A program made the position numbers and the translations under genes. Shown piece after piece: positions 28,229 to 37,636 of a stretch of 64,000 nucleotides of DNA. The stretch is from assembly GCA_001604185.1 (NCBI GenBank), contig LVAV01000043.1:124001-188000 (forward strand), given 5' to 3'. This DNA is from Clostridiales bacterium Firm_16. GTDB taxonomy: Bacteria > Bacillota > Clostridia > Saccharofermentanales > Saccharofermentanaceae. Under the pieces are notes generated by a model that ran no database searches, had not been told where the DNA came from, and saw nothing but the letters and a program-made list of their open reading frames with translations. Positions within the stretch are counted from its first letter, which is position 1; every line of letters begins with the position of its first letter.

Positions 28229-29536
28229 ATGGCTTATAATGTAACCTCTGCAGATGTGGTCATCGTAGGAACCGGCGCTGCCGGACTTTTCTGCGCACTG
28301 CATCTTCCGGAAAACCTGAAGATCCACATGATCACCAAGGACACGCTGGAGAACAGTGCGTCTTATCTGGCCCAGGGCGGCATCGCCGCACTGAAGGATT
28401 CCGAGGACTACGAAGATTACTTCGAGGATACCCTGCGTGCCGGCCACTACGAGAATTCCCGTAAGGCCGTCGACACCATGATCCGTCAGTCTCCGGTGAT
28501 CATCCGCGAACTTCTGGACTATCACGTGAACTTCGATAAGAAGGGCGACGATCTGGATCTGACCAAGGAAGGCGGTCACTCCGCTTCCCGTATCCTCCAC
28601 CACGAGGATATCACCGGTCAGGAGATCACCAGTAAGCTCCTCCAGAACGTCCGCGAGAAGAAGAATATCTGCCTGCGTGAGCACACCACCATGGTGGATC
28701 TGATCTGTGAGAAAAATGTCTGCAAAGGCATCGTGACGGTTACCGAGAACGGTGACTTTGAAGCCGTCTTCGGTAAGGCTGTCGTTCTGGCTACCGGCGG
28801 TATCGGCGGTCTCTTCAAGCACTCCACGGCTTTCCGTCACATCACCGGTGACGCACTGGCCATTGCCCTGAAGCACAACGTCCTTCTCAAGGACATCAAC
28901 TATATCCAGATCCATCCGACTTCCCTCTATTCCGAGAAGCCGGGCAGAAGCTTCCTGATCTCGGAGGCAGTACGTGGCGAAGGCGGCGTGCTCCTGAACA
29001 AGAACATGGAGCGCTTCACCGATGAGCTGCAGCCCCGTGACGTGGTATCCGCCGCCATCAAGAAGCAGATGGAGATCGATGGCAGAGGTTTCGTATGGCT
29101 GTCTGTGACCCATCTGGATCCGGAACTGATAAAGAGTCATTTCCCGAATATTCTCGAGCACTGCAAGGAAGAAGGCTACGATATCCTCAAGGAGCCTTTC
29201 CCGGTCACACCGGCCCAGCACTATTTCATGGGCGGTATCGAGGTCGACCTCAAGGGCAGAACGTCCATGGACAACCTCTATGCCATCGGTGAGACATCCT
29301 GCACCGGCGTGCACGGCAAGAACCGTCTCGGCAGTAATTCCCTGCTGGAGAGCCTGGTATTTGCCAAGCGCTCCGCACAGAATATCGAGGAAACGATTCC
29401 ATATGAACCGACGCAGACAGAAGATGTAGATTTCACGCAGTACGAAGGCAGAGATTTTGCCAAGGAATATCGTGAGATCGTGCTTGCTGAGATCAAGAGA
29501 AGGGACAAAGATTTCTATGAACAATGGTGTACTTAA
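28229..29536 (+). CDS. nadB: L-aspartate oxidase
   Basis: 435 residues. FAD-binding Rossmann motif VVIVGTGAAGLFCALHL at the N-terminus; NSASYLAQGGIAAL and GGHSASRILHHEDITG are the succinate dehydrogenase/NadB active-site blocks, with GEGGVLLNKNMERF and HYFMGGIEVD further on. It oxidises aspartate to iminoaspartate for NadA. The chain is shorter than the E. coli protein (540) because the C-terminal helical domain is cut down, as in other Clostridia. GGGGAGG before the ATG lies inside the end of nadA. Confidence 0.95.
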   Translation: MAYNVTSADVVIVGTGAAGLFCALHLPENLKIHMITKDTLENSASYLAQGGIAALKDSEDYEDYFEDTLRAGHYENSRKAVDTMIRQSPVIIRELLDYHVNFDKKGDDLDLTKEGGHSASRILHHEDITGQEITSKLLQNVREKKNICLREHTTMVDLICEKNVCKGIVTVTENGDFEAVFGKAVVLATGGIGGLFKHSTAFRHITGDALAIALKHNVLLKDINYIQIHPTSLYSEKPGRSFLISEAVRGEGGVLLNKNMERFTDELQPRDVVSAAIKKQMEIDGRGFVWLSVTHLDPELIKSHFPNILEHCKEEGYDILKEPFPVTPAQHYFMGGIEVDLKGRTSMDNLYAIGETSCTGVHGKNRLGSNSLLESLVFAKRSAQNIEETIPYEPTQTEDVDFTQYEGRDFAKEYREIVLAEIKRRDKDFYEQWCT

Positions 29537-30374
29537 TACGATCCTCTGGGATGACTATATCATGCGGGCTCTGCGGGAGGACATCACCTCGGACGATGTT
29601 ACCACCCAGGCCATTATGCCGGAACCTTTCATGGTGACGGTGGACCTGATCTGCAAGCAGGACGGCGTCCTCTGCGGACTGGATGTTTTCGTACGGGTCT
29701 TCGAGATGCTCTGCGACAACTCTTCTTTCCGTGCCAACTTCAAGGACGGCGACGAGATCCATAAGGGTGATCTCATCGGCGTGCTGGTGGGCGACGGACG
29801 TGCCGTGCTCAGCGGCGAGAGAACGGCGCTGAATTTCCTGCAGCGCATGAGTGGTATCGCTACCCTCACCCGTTCCATGACGAAGGAACTGGAAGGCTTC
29901 GACACCAAGCTTCTGGATACACGTAAGACCACCCCGAACATGCGTCCTTTCGAGAAGTACGCAGTACGTATCGGCGGTGGCACGAACCACAGATACAATC
30001 TTTCTGACGGTGTCCTCATCAAGGACAATCACATCGGTGCTGCCGGCTCCATCGCTAAAGCTGTGGAGATGGCTCGTGCCTATGCACCTTTCGTAAGAAA
30101 GATCGAAGTAGAAGTCGAGAACCTGGAGATGCTTCAGGAAGCGCTGGATGCCAAGGCAGACATCATCATGCTGGATAACATGACCGATGAGATGACGGCC
30201 CAGGCAGTGGCCATGGCCAAGGGAAAGGCGGAACTGGAAGCCTCCGGTAACATGAATAAGGAGCGTCTGAGAAAGCTGGCGGAGATCGGTGTAGACTACA
30301 TCTCCTGCGGTGCGCTCACCCACTCGGCTCCGATCCTGGATTTCTCCATGAAGAACTTAAAGCCTATCGAGTGA
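29517..30374 (+). CDS. nadC: Nicotinate-nucleotide pyrophosphorylase (quinolinate phosphoribosyltransferase)
   Basis: 285 residues. Converts quinolinate and PRPP to nicotinate mononucleotide. LREDITSDDVTTQAI opens the N-terminal domain; LDTRKTTPNMRPFEKYAV, GGGTNHRYNL and IKDNHI bind substrate and PRPP; EVEVENLEML and IMLDNM complete the barrel. The ATG at 29517 lies 20 bases inside nadB in another frame, so translation is probably coupled. AAGGGA precedes it. Confidence 0.95.
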   Translation: MNNGVLNTILWDDYIMRALREDITSDDVTTQAIMPEPFMVTVDLICKQDGVLCGLDVFVRVFEMLCDNSSFRANFKDGDEIHKGDLIGVLVGDGRAVLSGERTALNFLQRMSGIATLTRSMTKELEGFDTKLLDTRKTTPNMRPFEKYAVRIGGGTNHRYNLSDGVLIKDNHIGAAGSIAKAVEMARAYAPFVRKIEVEVENLEMLQEALDAKADIIMLDNMTDEMTAQAVAMAKGKAELEASGNMNKERLRKLAEIGVDYISCGALTHSAPILDFSMKNLKPIE

Positions 30375-30381
30375 GGATTCT

Positions 30382-31059
30382 ATGTCCAGACTGATATTAG
30401 CCAGTAAATCTCCCCGTCGTTTCGAGCTGCTCTCGATGACGGGGCTTTCTTTCGAAGTGCAGGATGCCCATGTGGATGAAGATGCCATCGTGGAGGGTAT
30501 TCTGCGCGAGCACGCCGATGCAGGTCAGGCGGCCGCAGACGGTGCGTGTGCAAGCGCAGGCAAGGCCGGTGCTTCTTCCCTGCCACCGATGTATGTGACG
30601 GCGGAGAAGATCTGCTGTGCTCTGGCCTCGGCAAAAGCCGCCGCAGTACTGCAGACCTCTGACTCGGAGGACCTTCTGGTACTTGGATCGGATACCGTGG
30701 TAGTCACGGAAGACGAGATCCTGGGAAAACCGAGGGACGAAGAAGATGCCCGTCGTATGCTTACGAAACTTTCGGGTAAGACCCACCGGGTCTATACCGG
30801 AGTGTCCATACAAAGTAAGAAAGATGATCACGTGTTCAGTGCTTTTGCCGACGTACAATTCCACAAGTACGACGCGATCCAGAAATCGCTCATCGAGACG
30901 TATATTGCCTCCGGCTCCCCCATGGATAAAGCCGGCGCCTATGGAATACAGGACACCGGCTCTATGCTGATCGATTCGATTATCGGCGACTACTACGCCG
31001 TGGTAGGACTCCCGGTCGCCCGGGTCTACCGGGAACTTCGGAAAATCATGGGAGAGTAA
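30382..31059 (+). CDS. maf: Maf nucleoside triphosphate pyrophosphatase, with inserted Ala/Gly loop
   Basis: 225 residues, against about 190 for Bacillus Maf. LILASKSPRRFELL, LVLGSDTVVVTEDEILGKP and MDKAGAYGIQDTGSMLI are the three conserved Maf blocks. The extra length is one Ala/Gly/Asp-rich insertion (about residues 42-72) between the first and second blocks. Maf proteins hydrolyse non-canonical or canonical NTPs; a dTTP/UTP preference is known for the Bacillus-like group. Seven bases after nadC, with GAGGA, so probably in the nad operon. Its end overlaps the convergent lipoprotein gene by 14 bases. Confidence 0.92.
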   Translation: MSRLILASKSPRRFELLSMTGLSFEVQDAHVDEDAIVEGILREHADAGQAAADGACASAGKAGASSLPPMYVTAEKICCALASAKAAAVLQTSDSEDLLVLGSDTVVVTEDEILGKPRDEEDARRMLTKLSGKTHRVYTGVSIQSKKDDHVFSAFADVQFHKYDAIQKSLIETYIASGSPMDKAGAYGIQDTGSMLIDSIIGDYYAVVGLPVARVYRELRKIMGE

Positions 31060-32506
31060 ACTCGATCGTACAGGCTGGATTCTTCAGATCGGCCTTCTGG
31101 TATACGATGACTTTATATTTCCCGCTACTATACATCGCACTCGTATTGGTTTTGTGAATACCGGTACAGCTGGATCCCCAGCCTGCATCTATGTGCTGAT
31201 CCGCTTCGAAGAATGTCTTGCCGTTACACTGATATACGAAATGCAGTTCCAGGTCTTCCTTCAGGTGTTCCTGATAGTGATAGCAGAAGGCAATGCTGCC
31301 CGTCTTGACGGGCACTCCCGGACACCACCGATGCGAATCGTATACGTAAGTAGAAAAGTAACCGATCTTGGTAATAATCGAGCCGGAAGGAATCGACACC
31401 TTATAATCTACAAACTCGCCTTTATACAAGGACACATACCAGTCGTAGTATTCCTGGTGTTTCACGATTCCGGCCTTAAGGATATCTTCAGCGATAGGGA
31501 GCGCGATATTCTCCGGGATCTTGCCATCACCGCCATACTTGAAACTCGGCTTGAAGCCCATGGTCAGTGCGCCGATATTTCCGTCCAGCAGATACTGCTT
31601 ATCTTTCTTCTTACACTTGGTCTTAACGTCCACGGTCTTCTTGGTGACAGATGACATGAAAGGTTCCATCTCGTCGGCAAGGATCTTTATATTGACCGGC
31701 TTTGCTATTCCGTCGTTAATGGTGCCCTCCACGAAATCCCAGAATACCGGCTTCATCTTGTCCGTCTGGGCCATAGCCTTCTCATAGGCTTCTCCCATCT
31801 CGGGATAGGTGAAATGGATCACGATATCGCAAGATGTAGCCGTGGCATTGGAAATACTTACCGTGTATGTGCAGTACTTATAGAACAGCGTCAGGAAATC
31901 CTTCTGGTTTCCATAGTCTTTCATGACCTCGCAGCCGGCGCGCTTATTGACGGCTTCGTATTTATTCGCGGCCATATCCTTCACCAATGCATTGATCAGG
32001 TTCTGCATCATGGTCTGGGTAATCTTCGCCGGAGCCGGAGTCGCAGTGGGCTTCTTGGTAGGCGCTTTGGTGGGGGTGGCTTTCTTAGTAGGGGTTGCCT
32101 TCTTCGTCGGGGTAGTTTTCTTAGTGGGCGCTTTCGTCGGAGTAGCCTTCTTACCCGGGGTCGTCTTCTTGGTAGGCGTATCCTTCTTCGTAGTCTCGGA
32201 AGGTTCCTTCTCCGTCTCTTTCGTCTCTTTCGTCTCCGTTGGAAGAAGCGGCGGTCTCGTGGTCTCCTCCGGTGTTTCCTCGGTCTCGTCTTCGGAATCC
32301 GCTACTTCCGACTCGTCTTCATCCGGAGTCGTCTTCTCGGATTCTTCTGTTTCGTCTTTCTCGGTCTCCGATTCCTCGGTCTGCTCTCGGGTGGAACGGG
32401 AGGTCCGCTCTTCCGAAGATTCGGATCCTTCGGAACAACCCATAAGCGTAAAGAGCATCACGATCGAGAGTATAAGACACAGCCTGGACTTGGTAGATTT
32501 CTTCAT
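31046..32506 (-). CDS. Lipoprotein with PTKK-repeat tether
   Basis: 486 residues. Signal peptide with lipobox TLMG-C (Cys24). Then about 80 residues of Ser/Thr/Glu, followed by a run of short ATPTKK / APTKK units (about 110-160), a cationic, flexible wall-spanning tether. The globular C-terminal 320 residues begin at ITQTMMQNLINALVKDMA; I do not recognise a family. It carries four to five cysteines and beta-rich segments near the end (FHFVYQCNGKTFFEADQH type), suggesting a secreted binding domain. GAGGGGG precedes the ATG. Confidence 0.72.
   Translation of the reverse strand: MKKSTKSRLCLILSIVMLFTLMGCSEGSESSEERTSRSTREQTEESETEKDETEESEKTTPDEDESEVADSEDETEETPEETTRPPLLPTETKETKETEKEPSETTKKDTPTKKTTPGKKATPTKAPTKKTTPTKKATPTKKATPTKAPTKKPTATPAPAKITQTMMQNLINALVKDMAANKYEAVNKRAGCEVMKDYGNQKDFLTLFYKYCTYTVSISNATATSCDIVIHFTYPEMGEAYEKAMAQTDKMKPVFWDFVEGTINDGIAKPVNIKILADEMEPFMSSVTKKTVDVKTKCKKKDKQYLLDGNIGALTMGFKPSFKYGGDGKIPENIALPIAEDILKAGIVKHQEYYDWYVSLYKGEFVDYKVSIPSGSIITKIGYFSTYVYDSHRWCPGVPVKTGSIAFCYHYQEHLKEDLELHFVYQCNGKTFFEADQHIDAGWGSSCTGIHKTNTSAMYSSGKYKVIVYQKADLKNPACTIEFTLP
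32030..32180. repeat. Degenerate short coding repeats (PTKK units)
   Basis: Repeated 12-18 base units encoding T-P-T-K-K-A and A-P-T-K-K inside the lipoprotein gene at 31,046-32,506. Such runs vary easily by slippage. Confidence 0.7.
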
Positions 32507-32605
32507 AAAAACGACCCCCTCTTCCCTAGTATAATCTCAGTATACGCGGGAAGCGGGCGCCAAAGCATCACACATTCCTATCCAAAGCATGAATTTTCCG
32601 TAAAC

Positions 32606-32640
32606 AGAAGCGCTCCTCCGGAATGGCCGGAAGAGCGCCT
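32606..32640 (-). terminator. Possible cysK terminator
   Basis: GCGCTCCTCCGG (32610 on) pairs with CCGGAAGAGCGC (to 32638) around an AATGG loop with one mismatch. The T-tract that follows on the minus strand is short (TTCTGTTT), so the call is moderate. Confidence 0.55.
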
Positions 32641-32686
32641 GGATCGTTCTCTTGTTGTGTCCGCTGAAAGGTATGCGGAGCGTTCC

Positions 32687-33616
32687 TTACTCGAAGAGCG
32701 GGGTGGAGAAATATCTCTCGGCTGTATCCGGAAGGACAGTCACAACTGTCTTTCCTTTACCGAGTTTCTTCGCCATGGCAATGGCAGCCGCTACATTGGA
32801 GCCCGACGAAATACCGCACATCAGGCCCTCCTTCCGCGCAAGATCTTTTGCCGTACCGATGGCGTCATCATCGGATACTACGTATACATCTTCGAAGATC
32901 TCTGTGTTCAGGTTCTCCGGGATCAGACCGTCGCCAATGCCCATCTGCAGATGGGATCCGATATTACCACCGGCCAGGATCGCAGCGTTCTCCGGCTCAA
33001 CTGCCCAGATCAGGATGTTGGGGTTCTGGGCCTTCAGTACTTCGCCGATTCCGGAAAGCGTTCCGCCGGTACCGATGCCGGCGCAGAAACCGTCGATCGG
33101 TCCTGCTACCTGCTCCAGGATCTCTACGCCTGTGTGGTGGCGATGCACCATCGGGTTAGCGGGGTTCGTAAACTGCTGGGGAACGAAGACATTCGGGTCT
33201 TCTGCTGCCATCTTCTCGGCAAGTTTCAGGCACTCGTCGATGGCTTTGCCGATGTCGCCGTCATCATGGATAAGCTTCACTTCTGCACCGTAGTGCTCCA
33301 CCAGATAGCGGCGCTCGCAGGACACGGAGTCCGGCATGATGATGATCGTTCTGTATCCGCGGACGGCACCGACCAGTGCCAGACCGATTCCCTGATTTCC
33401 GGATGTAGGCTCCACGATGATCGTGTCCTTCGTGATCTTTCCATCTTTCTCCGCCTGCTCGATCATGTTCAGAGCCGTTCGGGTCTTGATGGAACCGCCT
33501 ACATTCAGTCCTTCGTATTTCACTAATACCTGCGCCGAATCTTCACCGACCATTCTCTGGGATAAACGGATCATCGGTGTATGTCCGACTGCTTCCAGTA
33601 CATTGTTATAAACCAT
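32687..33616 (-). CDS. cysK: Cysteine synthase (O-acetylserine sulfhydrylase)
   Basis: 309 residues, fold type II PLP enzyme. Lys44 in NVGGSIKTR forms the Schiff base; EPTSGNQGIGLA binds the substrate carboxylate (Gln where E. coli CysK has Thr, a variant common in Clostridia and archaea); GIGTGGTLSGIG binds the PLP phosphate; GISSGSNVAAA closes the site. It makes cysteine from O-acetylserine and sulfide. It is transcribed away from the speD leader. GAGGA precedes the ATG. Confidence 0.94.
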   Translation of the reverse strand: MVYNNVLEAVGHTPMIRLSQRMVGEDSAQVLVKYEGLNVGGSIKTRTALNMIEQAEKDGKITKDTIIVEPTSGNQGIGLALVGAVRGYRTIIIMPDSVSCERRYLVEHYGAEVKLIHDDGDIGKAIDECLKLAEKMAAEDPNVFVPQQFTNPANPMVHRHHTGVEILEQVAGPIDGFCAGIGTGGTLSGIGEVLKAQNPNILIWAVEPENAAILAGGNIGSHLQMGIGDGLIPENLNTEIFEDVYVVSDDDAIGTAKDLARKEGLMCGISSGSNVAAAIAMAKKLGKGKTVVTVLPDTAERYFSTPLFE

Positions 33617-33651
33617 TTTCTTTTGTCCTCTTTCAATCTCACTAAGTTAGT

Positions 33652-33680
33652 ATTTTATTACCTGACAGCCTCATACGCAA
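33652..33680 (-). promoter_or_regulatory. Probable cysK promoter
   Basis: Minus strand TTGCGT (33675-33680), 17-base spacer, TAAAAT (33652-33657), about 30 bases before the cysK start. Confidence 0.5.
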
Positions 33681-33744
33681 GCAGGTATCTGTCCTGCACA
33701 AATTTTTCCCTGAAAATTCGGCATCCGAAATCTTCCTCTATCTA

Positions 33745-33773
33745 TTGCAAAAGCGCTGTATCCGTGGTATCTT
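33745..33773 (+). promoter_or_regulatory. Probable promoter of the speD leader
   Basis: TTGCAA (33745-33750), 17-base spacer, TATCTT (33768-33773). Transcription would start near 33780, at the first stem of the leader. Confidence 0.5.
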
Positions 33774-33778
33774 TTTGT

Positions 33779-34067
33779 CATTGCGGACGCGCACCATGAC
33801 GGTGCACTGCAATGTTTGACCGCCACGAGTTTCGTGGTTAGTAGGCCATACGGACAGCCGGGTCAAATGCCGAAGCGGCAGTGATTTACTGCCTTATTGA
33901 GTGGGAAGTTCGAATTCCCTTAATGTTTATAAGTTGGTTACTTTACTTGTGAATAATCAATAAGAGTGCGATGAGCTTTGGCGCAGGACCTCTTCTCCGT
34001 AGCGTATGGTACGTTTCCCGGATGATTCTATCTCAAGTGAAGGCCCACCTTGGAAAGGATGGATCAA
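33779..34067 (+). ncRNA. Long structured 5' leader of speD (candidate cis-regulatory RNA, class unassigned)
   Basis: Stems visible in order: CATTGC/GCAATG (33779-33784, 33809-33814) enclosing GCACC/GGTGC; TTTGACC/GGTCAAA (33815-33821, 33861-33867) closing a three-way junction with CCACGA/TCGTGG and GGC/GCC arms; then two mutually exclusive hairpins, TGCCG/CGGCA (33868-33880) and GGCAGT/ACTGCC (33877-33893); then GGGAA/TTCCC (33903-33919). A further 150 bases run to speD. No known riboswitch consensus (SAM, FMN, purine, lysine, T-box) is recognisable by eye. Confidence 0.55.
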
Positions 34068-34859
34068 ATGGCGCATGAGAAGCTTCGTCTATACGGCTTT
34101 AACAATCTGACCAAATCCCTGAGTTTCAATATCTACGATGTGTGCTATGCCAAGACCGCACGTGAGCAGAAGGACTATATTGCCTATATCGACGAGCAGT
34201 ATAACTCGGAACGTCTTACCAAGATCCTGACGAACCTGACAGAGATGATCGGTGCCAAGGTACTGAGTATCTCCAAGCAGGACTATGAACCACAGGGTGC
34301 GTCCGTTACCCTCCTCATTGCCGAGGAGTCCATGATCCCGCGTATCGAGACCGAGACCGTCGTGGCCCATCTGGATAAGAGCCACGTTACCGTACATACC
34401 TATCCGGAATTCCATCCGGACACCGCTATCGCTACCTTCCGTGTAGATATCGATGTAGCGACCTGTGGTGAGATCACCCCGCTTTCTACTCTGGATTATC
34501 TGATCGGAAGTTTCGATTCCGATATCATCACCATGGACTACCGTGTCCGTGGCTTTACCCGTGATATTTCCGGCAAGAAGATCTTCCGTGACAAGAACAT
34601 CGTATCGATCCAGGACTTCATCGATAAGAAGACCCTGCAGCGTTACGACGCTATCGACATCAACGTATACCAGGCCAATATGTACCACACCAAGATGCTG
34701 ATCAAGGAAGTGGATCTGCAGAACTACCTGTTCAAGACCGATGTCTATGAGATCGCGCCGAAGACGCGTCTGGAGATCACGAATAATCTCAGAAAAGAAA
34801 TGATCGAGATCTTCTCGGGAGCCAATGTTTTTGAGTCCCCGGACGAGGATAACGATTGA
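34068..34859 (+). CDS. speD: S-adenosylmethionine decarboxylase proenzyme
   Basis: 263 residues, the long gammaproteobacterial-type SpeD seen also in some Clostridia. The chain self-cleaves before Ser105 in [15 protein letters not shown] to make the pyruvoyl cofactor; the [13 protein letters not shown] Cys and [10 protein letters not shown] are conserved. Decarboxylated SAM is the aminopropyl donor for spermidine. The start at 34068 is preferred because AAAGGA lies 8 bases upstream; ATG at 34059 is too close to that site. The next gene, a basic amino-acid decarboxylase, overlaps its stop. Confidence 0.95.
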   Translation: MAHEKLRLYGFNNLTKSLSFNIYDVCYAKTAREQKDYIAYIDEQYNSERLTKILTNLTEMIGAKVLSISKQDYEPQGASVTLLIAEESMIPRIETETVVAHLDKSHVTVHTYPEFHPDTAIATFRVDIDVATCGEITPLSTLDYLIGSFDSDIITMDYRVRGFTRDISGKKIFRDKNIVSIQDFIDKKTLQRYDAIDINVYQANMYHTKMLIKEVDLQNYLFKTDVYEIAPKTRLEITNNLRKEMIEIFSGANVFESPDEDND

Positions 34860-36343
34860 TCCTTAGAAATGGAAGCGAAACACGCGTGAGCAGAGAGTAT
34901 CAGAGAAATCAGGATCGGGCGCCGATCGCCGAAGCACTGGAGGCCTACTCTTCCGAGCGGGTCGTTCCTTTCGACGTGCCGGGTCATAAGCATGGCCGCG
35001 GTAATCCCGAGCTGACTGCTTTCTTAGGGGAGCGCACCATGGTGCTGGATGTGAATTCCATGAAGCCCCTGGACAATCTCTGCCATCCTGTTTCCGTGAT
35101 TAAAGAAGCCGAAGAACTGGCGGCCGATGCTTTCGGCGCCAAGGCGGCATTCTTCATGGTGGGCGGCACCACTTCTTCTGTACAGGCCATGGTCTTCTCT
35201 GTCGTTAAGCGTGGGGAGAAACTCATCGTTCCTCGTAATGTACATCGCAGTGTGATCAACGCCATGGTCCTCTGTGGAGCCATTCCGGTCTATGTGGACC
35301 CGGGTGCCCATGAGACCTACGGCATCGCGCTGGGCATGAAGCTTTCCGATATCGAGGATGCCATCCGTGAGAACCCGGATGCGAAAGCCGTCTTCGTGAA
35401 TAACCCCAGTTACTATGGTATCTGTTCCGATCTCAGCGGCATCGTGAAGGTAGCCCATGCCCATGGCATGAAGGTCATCGTGGATGAAGCCCACGGTACG
35501 CACCTTTCTTTCTCAGACCGTCTCCCCGTTTCCGCTATGGCGGCGGGAGCCGACATGGCCGCGGTGTCCATGCACAAGTCCGGCGGATCACTGACCCAGA
35601 GTTCTTTTCTCATGATCGGAGAAGGCCTCTCTGCAGAATATGTCCGCCAGATCATTAACCTGACCCAGACCACTTCCGGATCTTACCTGTTCCTGTCCAG
35701 TCTGGACCTCTCGAGAAAACGTCTCGCGCTCCATGGGCGGGAACTTTTCGATAAGGTGATCGACATGGCGGAATATGCCCGTGCGGAGATCAACTCCATC
35801 GGCGGCTACTATGCTTTCGGTTCGGAACTGGTGGACGGAAATGCCGTCTATGATTTCGACAAGACCAAGCTGGTCATCCATACTCTCCCCGTAGGTCTTG
35901 CGGGTATTGAGGTCTATGACCTGCTGCGTGATGAATACGATATCCAGATGGAGTTCGGTGATTTCGGCAACTGTCTGGCTTATCTCTCCGTTGGCGACCG
36001 CATCCGCGATCTGGAGCGTCTGGTTGGCGCCCTGGGTGAGATCCGTCGTCTCTTCGGTAAAGACCCCATCACGTCTCTTCCCAGTAACTATATCGCGCCT
36101 ATCGTGGCGCTCTCACCTCAGGAGGCATTCTATGCTGACAGTGAGCATGTTCCCTTCGCCTCTGCCGAGGGACGTGTCGCGGCGGAGAGCATCATGTGCT
36201 ATCCTCCGGGCATACCTGTACTGGCCCCGGGTGAGAAGATCACTTCTGAGGTTCTGGAATATCTCGTTTATGCTCAGGAGAAGGGCTGTCAGATCACAGG
36301 TGCAGAGGACAGTACTCTTCAGACTTTACGCGTCGTGAAATAA
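34856..36343 (+). CDS. Orn/Lys/Arg decarboxylase (SpeA-like arginine or lysine decarboxylase)
   Basis: 495 residues, the short Bacillus YaaO/SpeA type fold I PLP enzyme. [13 protein letters not shown] opens the PLP domain, [13 protein letters not shown] binds the phosphate, [12 protein letters not shown] carries the PLP-ring Asp, and [13 protein letters not shown] the Schiff-base Lys. It should decarboxylate arginine to agmatine or lysine to cadaverine; exact substrate unclear. The best start is TTG at 34856, overlapping the speD stop and preceded by GAGGA; a GTG 10 codons later is an alternative. No speB or speE is in the window. Confidence 0.92.
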   Translation: MILRNGSETRVSREYQRNQDRAPIAEALEAYSSERVVPFDVPGHKHGRGNPELTAFLGERTMVLDVNSMKPLDNLCHPVSVIKEAEELAADAFGAKAAFFMVGGTTSSVQAMVFSVVKRGEKLIVPRNVHRSVINAMVLCGAIPVYVDPGAHETYGIALGMKLSDIEDAIRENPDAKAVFVNNPSYYGICSDLSGIVKVAHAHGMKVIVDEAHGTHLSFSDRLPVSAMAAGADMAAVSMHKSGGSLTQSSFLMIGEGLSAEYVRQIINLTQTTSGSYLFLSSLDLSRKRLALHGRELFDKVIDMAEYARAEINSIGGYYAFGSELVDGNAVYDFDKTKLVIHTLPVGLAGIEVYDLLRDEYDIQMEFGDFGNCLAYLSVGDRIRDLERLVGALGEIRRLFGKDPITSLPSNYIAPIVALSPQEAFYADSEHVPFASAEGRVAAESIMCYPPGIPVLAPGEKITSEVLEYLVYAQEKGCQITGAEDSTLQTLRVVK

Positions 36344-36346
36344 AGA

Positions 36347-37597
36347 TCACTCTTCTACTTTCGGCAGCGTGGATCCGCCATAAGGCATGACCACGATCTT
36401 GGCGTCGGGTCCTTTTGCCTCGATGGCCGCGTCGATTGCTGTCTGGATATCCGAATAAGGCTCGAGGAAGACACGCTTTACGAAGTCCGGCTCCAGGTCG
36501 GATACGAAGAAAATGCGGGCGCGCTCCAGTACCATAGCGATGGCGGCAGCCTTGTGTCCACCCAGTACGAAGTCGGTCTTGATGTGGGTGATCATGTCGG
36601 AACTCTTCTCATGACCCGTGAGCCACTGCTCGAAGTGGTGCTCGCCCAGACCTTCCTTACAGGATGCGATCCATACGATGATACCACCGTCCTTAACGGC
36701 ATGCTTCGCGTTGTCCAGCGCTTTCTGCGCCTGGTACATATTGATGTCTTTCGGGAAACCGCCGGCGCTGACGATAACGATGTCAGCCTGCTCCGGGATG
36801 CCTACTTTGTAGAAAGAATCCAGGAATTTACAGCCTTCGCGGTGAGCCAGGACCGGGTGACCGGCGAAGCTTCTGATGATCTCTTTCTTCGCGTCCAGTA
36901 CCACGTTCACGATATAGTCGATGCCCAGGATGCGGCCGGATTCTTCGATGTCTTCACGGACCGGATTGCCTTCCAGGCGGCCGGCGCAGGCAGTCGGTTC
37001 AACCATGGCACTGTGATTGTGCTGGATGGCGTCCCAGGTGGAAACACCCGGCATGATGGCCTTGGCGCCTCCGCTGTATCCGGCGAAATAGTGATACTCG
37101 ATATTGCCCATGCAGATACGACGGTCCGCTTCTACTACCGGGCGGAAGATATCGACCGGTGTGCCACGAGATGTAGTACCTACATGTACGGCGTCGTTGA
37201 CGTTGGAATCCATGCAGCGGATGCGGTCATAAACAGCATCGCCGACCATGTAGCGCATGCGTTCTTCGGTGTGTCCGCCATGGCTGCCCAGTGCGAAAAC
37301 GATGATGATGTCTTCGTCGGGAATGCCGGCGGCGCCCAGCTCATCCAGTACGGCCGGAAGGACCTTGTAACTGGGGATCGGGCGGGTGATATCCGATGTA
37401 ATGATGGCGATCTTCTCACCCTTCTTCACGACTTCGCGAAGTGGCGGAAGACCGATAGGTTCTCTCATGGAACGGTAGACTTCGTCACTTCCGGTGAGGC
37501 CGATCTCTGCCTCATTCGGTGTCAGGACTTTCATGACCTGCTGGTCCGGAACATTGACGTGGATCTTCTCTTTACCAAAACCTAATGCGATATCCAT
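36347..37597 (-). CDS. LarA family protein (nickel-dependent 2-hydroxyacid racemase/epimerase)
   Basis: 416 residues. LarA enzymes carry a Ni-pincer nucleotide on a lysine. Here Lys179 in AGYSGGAKAIMPGV is that lysine; His106 and His109 (LGSHGGHT), His169 (NIEYHYFAG) and His193/His195 (IQHNHS) match the catalytic and metal His positions. larB, larC and larE, which make the cofactor, are not nearby, so this may be a paralogue acting on another hydroxy acid and relying on cofactor genes elsewhere. AGGAGG precedes the ATG. It converges on speA with 3 bases between stops. Confidence 0.85.
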   Translation of the reverse strand: MDIALGFGKEKIHVNVPDQQVMKVLTPNEAEIGLTGSDEVYRSMREPIGLPPLREVVKKGEKIAIITSDITRPIPSYKVLPAVLDELGAAGIPDEDIIIVFALGSHGGHTEERMRYMVGDAVYDRIRCMDSNVNDAVHVGTTSRGTPVDIFRPVVEADRRICMGNIEYHYFAGYSGGAKAIMPGVSTWDAIQHNHSAMVEPTACAGRLEGNPVREDIEESGRILGIDYIVNVVLDAKKEIIRSFAGHPVLAHREGCKFLDSFYKVGIPEQADIVIVSAGGFPKDINMYQAQKALDNAKHAVKDGGIIVWIASCKEGLGEHHFEQWLTGHEKSSDMITHIKTDFVLGGHKAAAIAMVLERARIFFVSDLEPDFVKRVFLEPYSDIQTAIDAAIEAKGPDAKIVVMPYGGSTLPKVEE

Positions 37598-37636
37598 GGA
37601 AAACCTCCTGCGGGTGCTTGAACTTGCTATCTTCTA

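Noticed and set aside
27199-29524. Long minus-strand open frames opposite nadA and nadB
   Set aside because: They overlap genes with clear catalytic motifs on the plus strand and show no protein-family features.
33903-33919. T-arm-like GGGAA-GTTCGAA-TTCCC, as in a tRNA or tmRNA
   Set aside because: The required G-C pair closing a TTCGANN loop is missing, and no acceptor, D or anticodon arms or CCA end surround it; it reads as one more hairpin of the speD leader.
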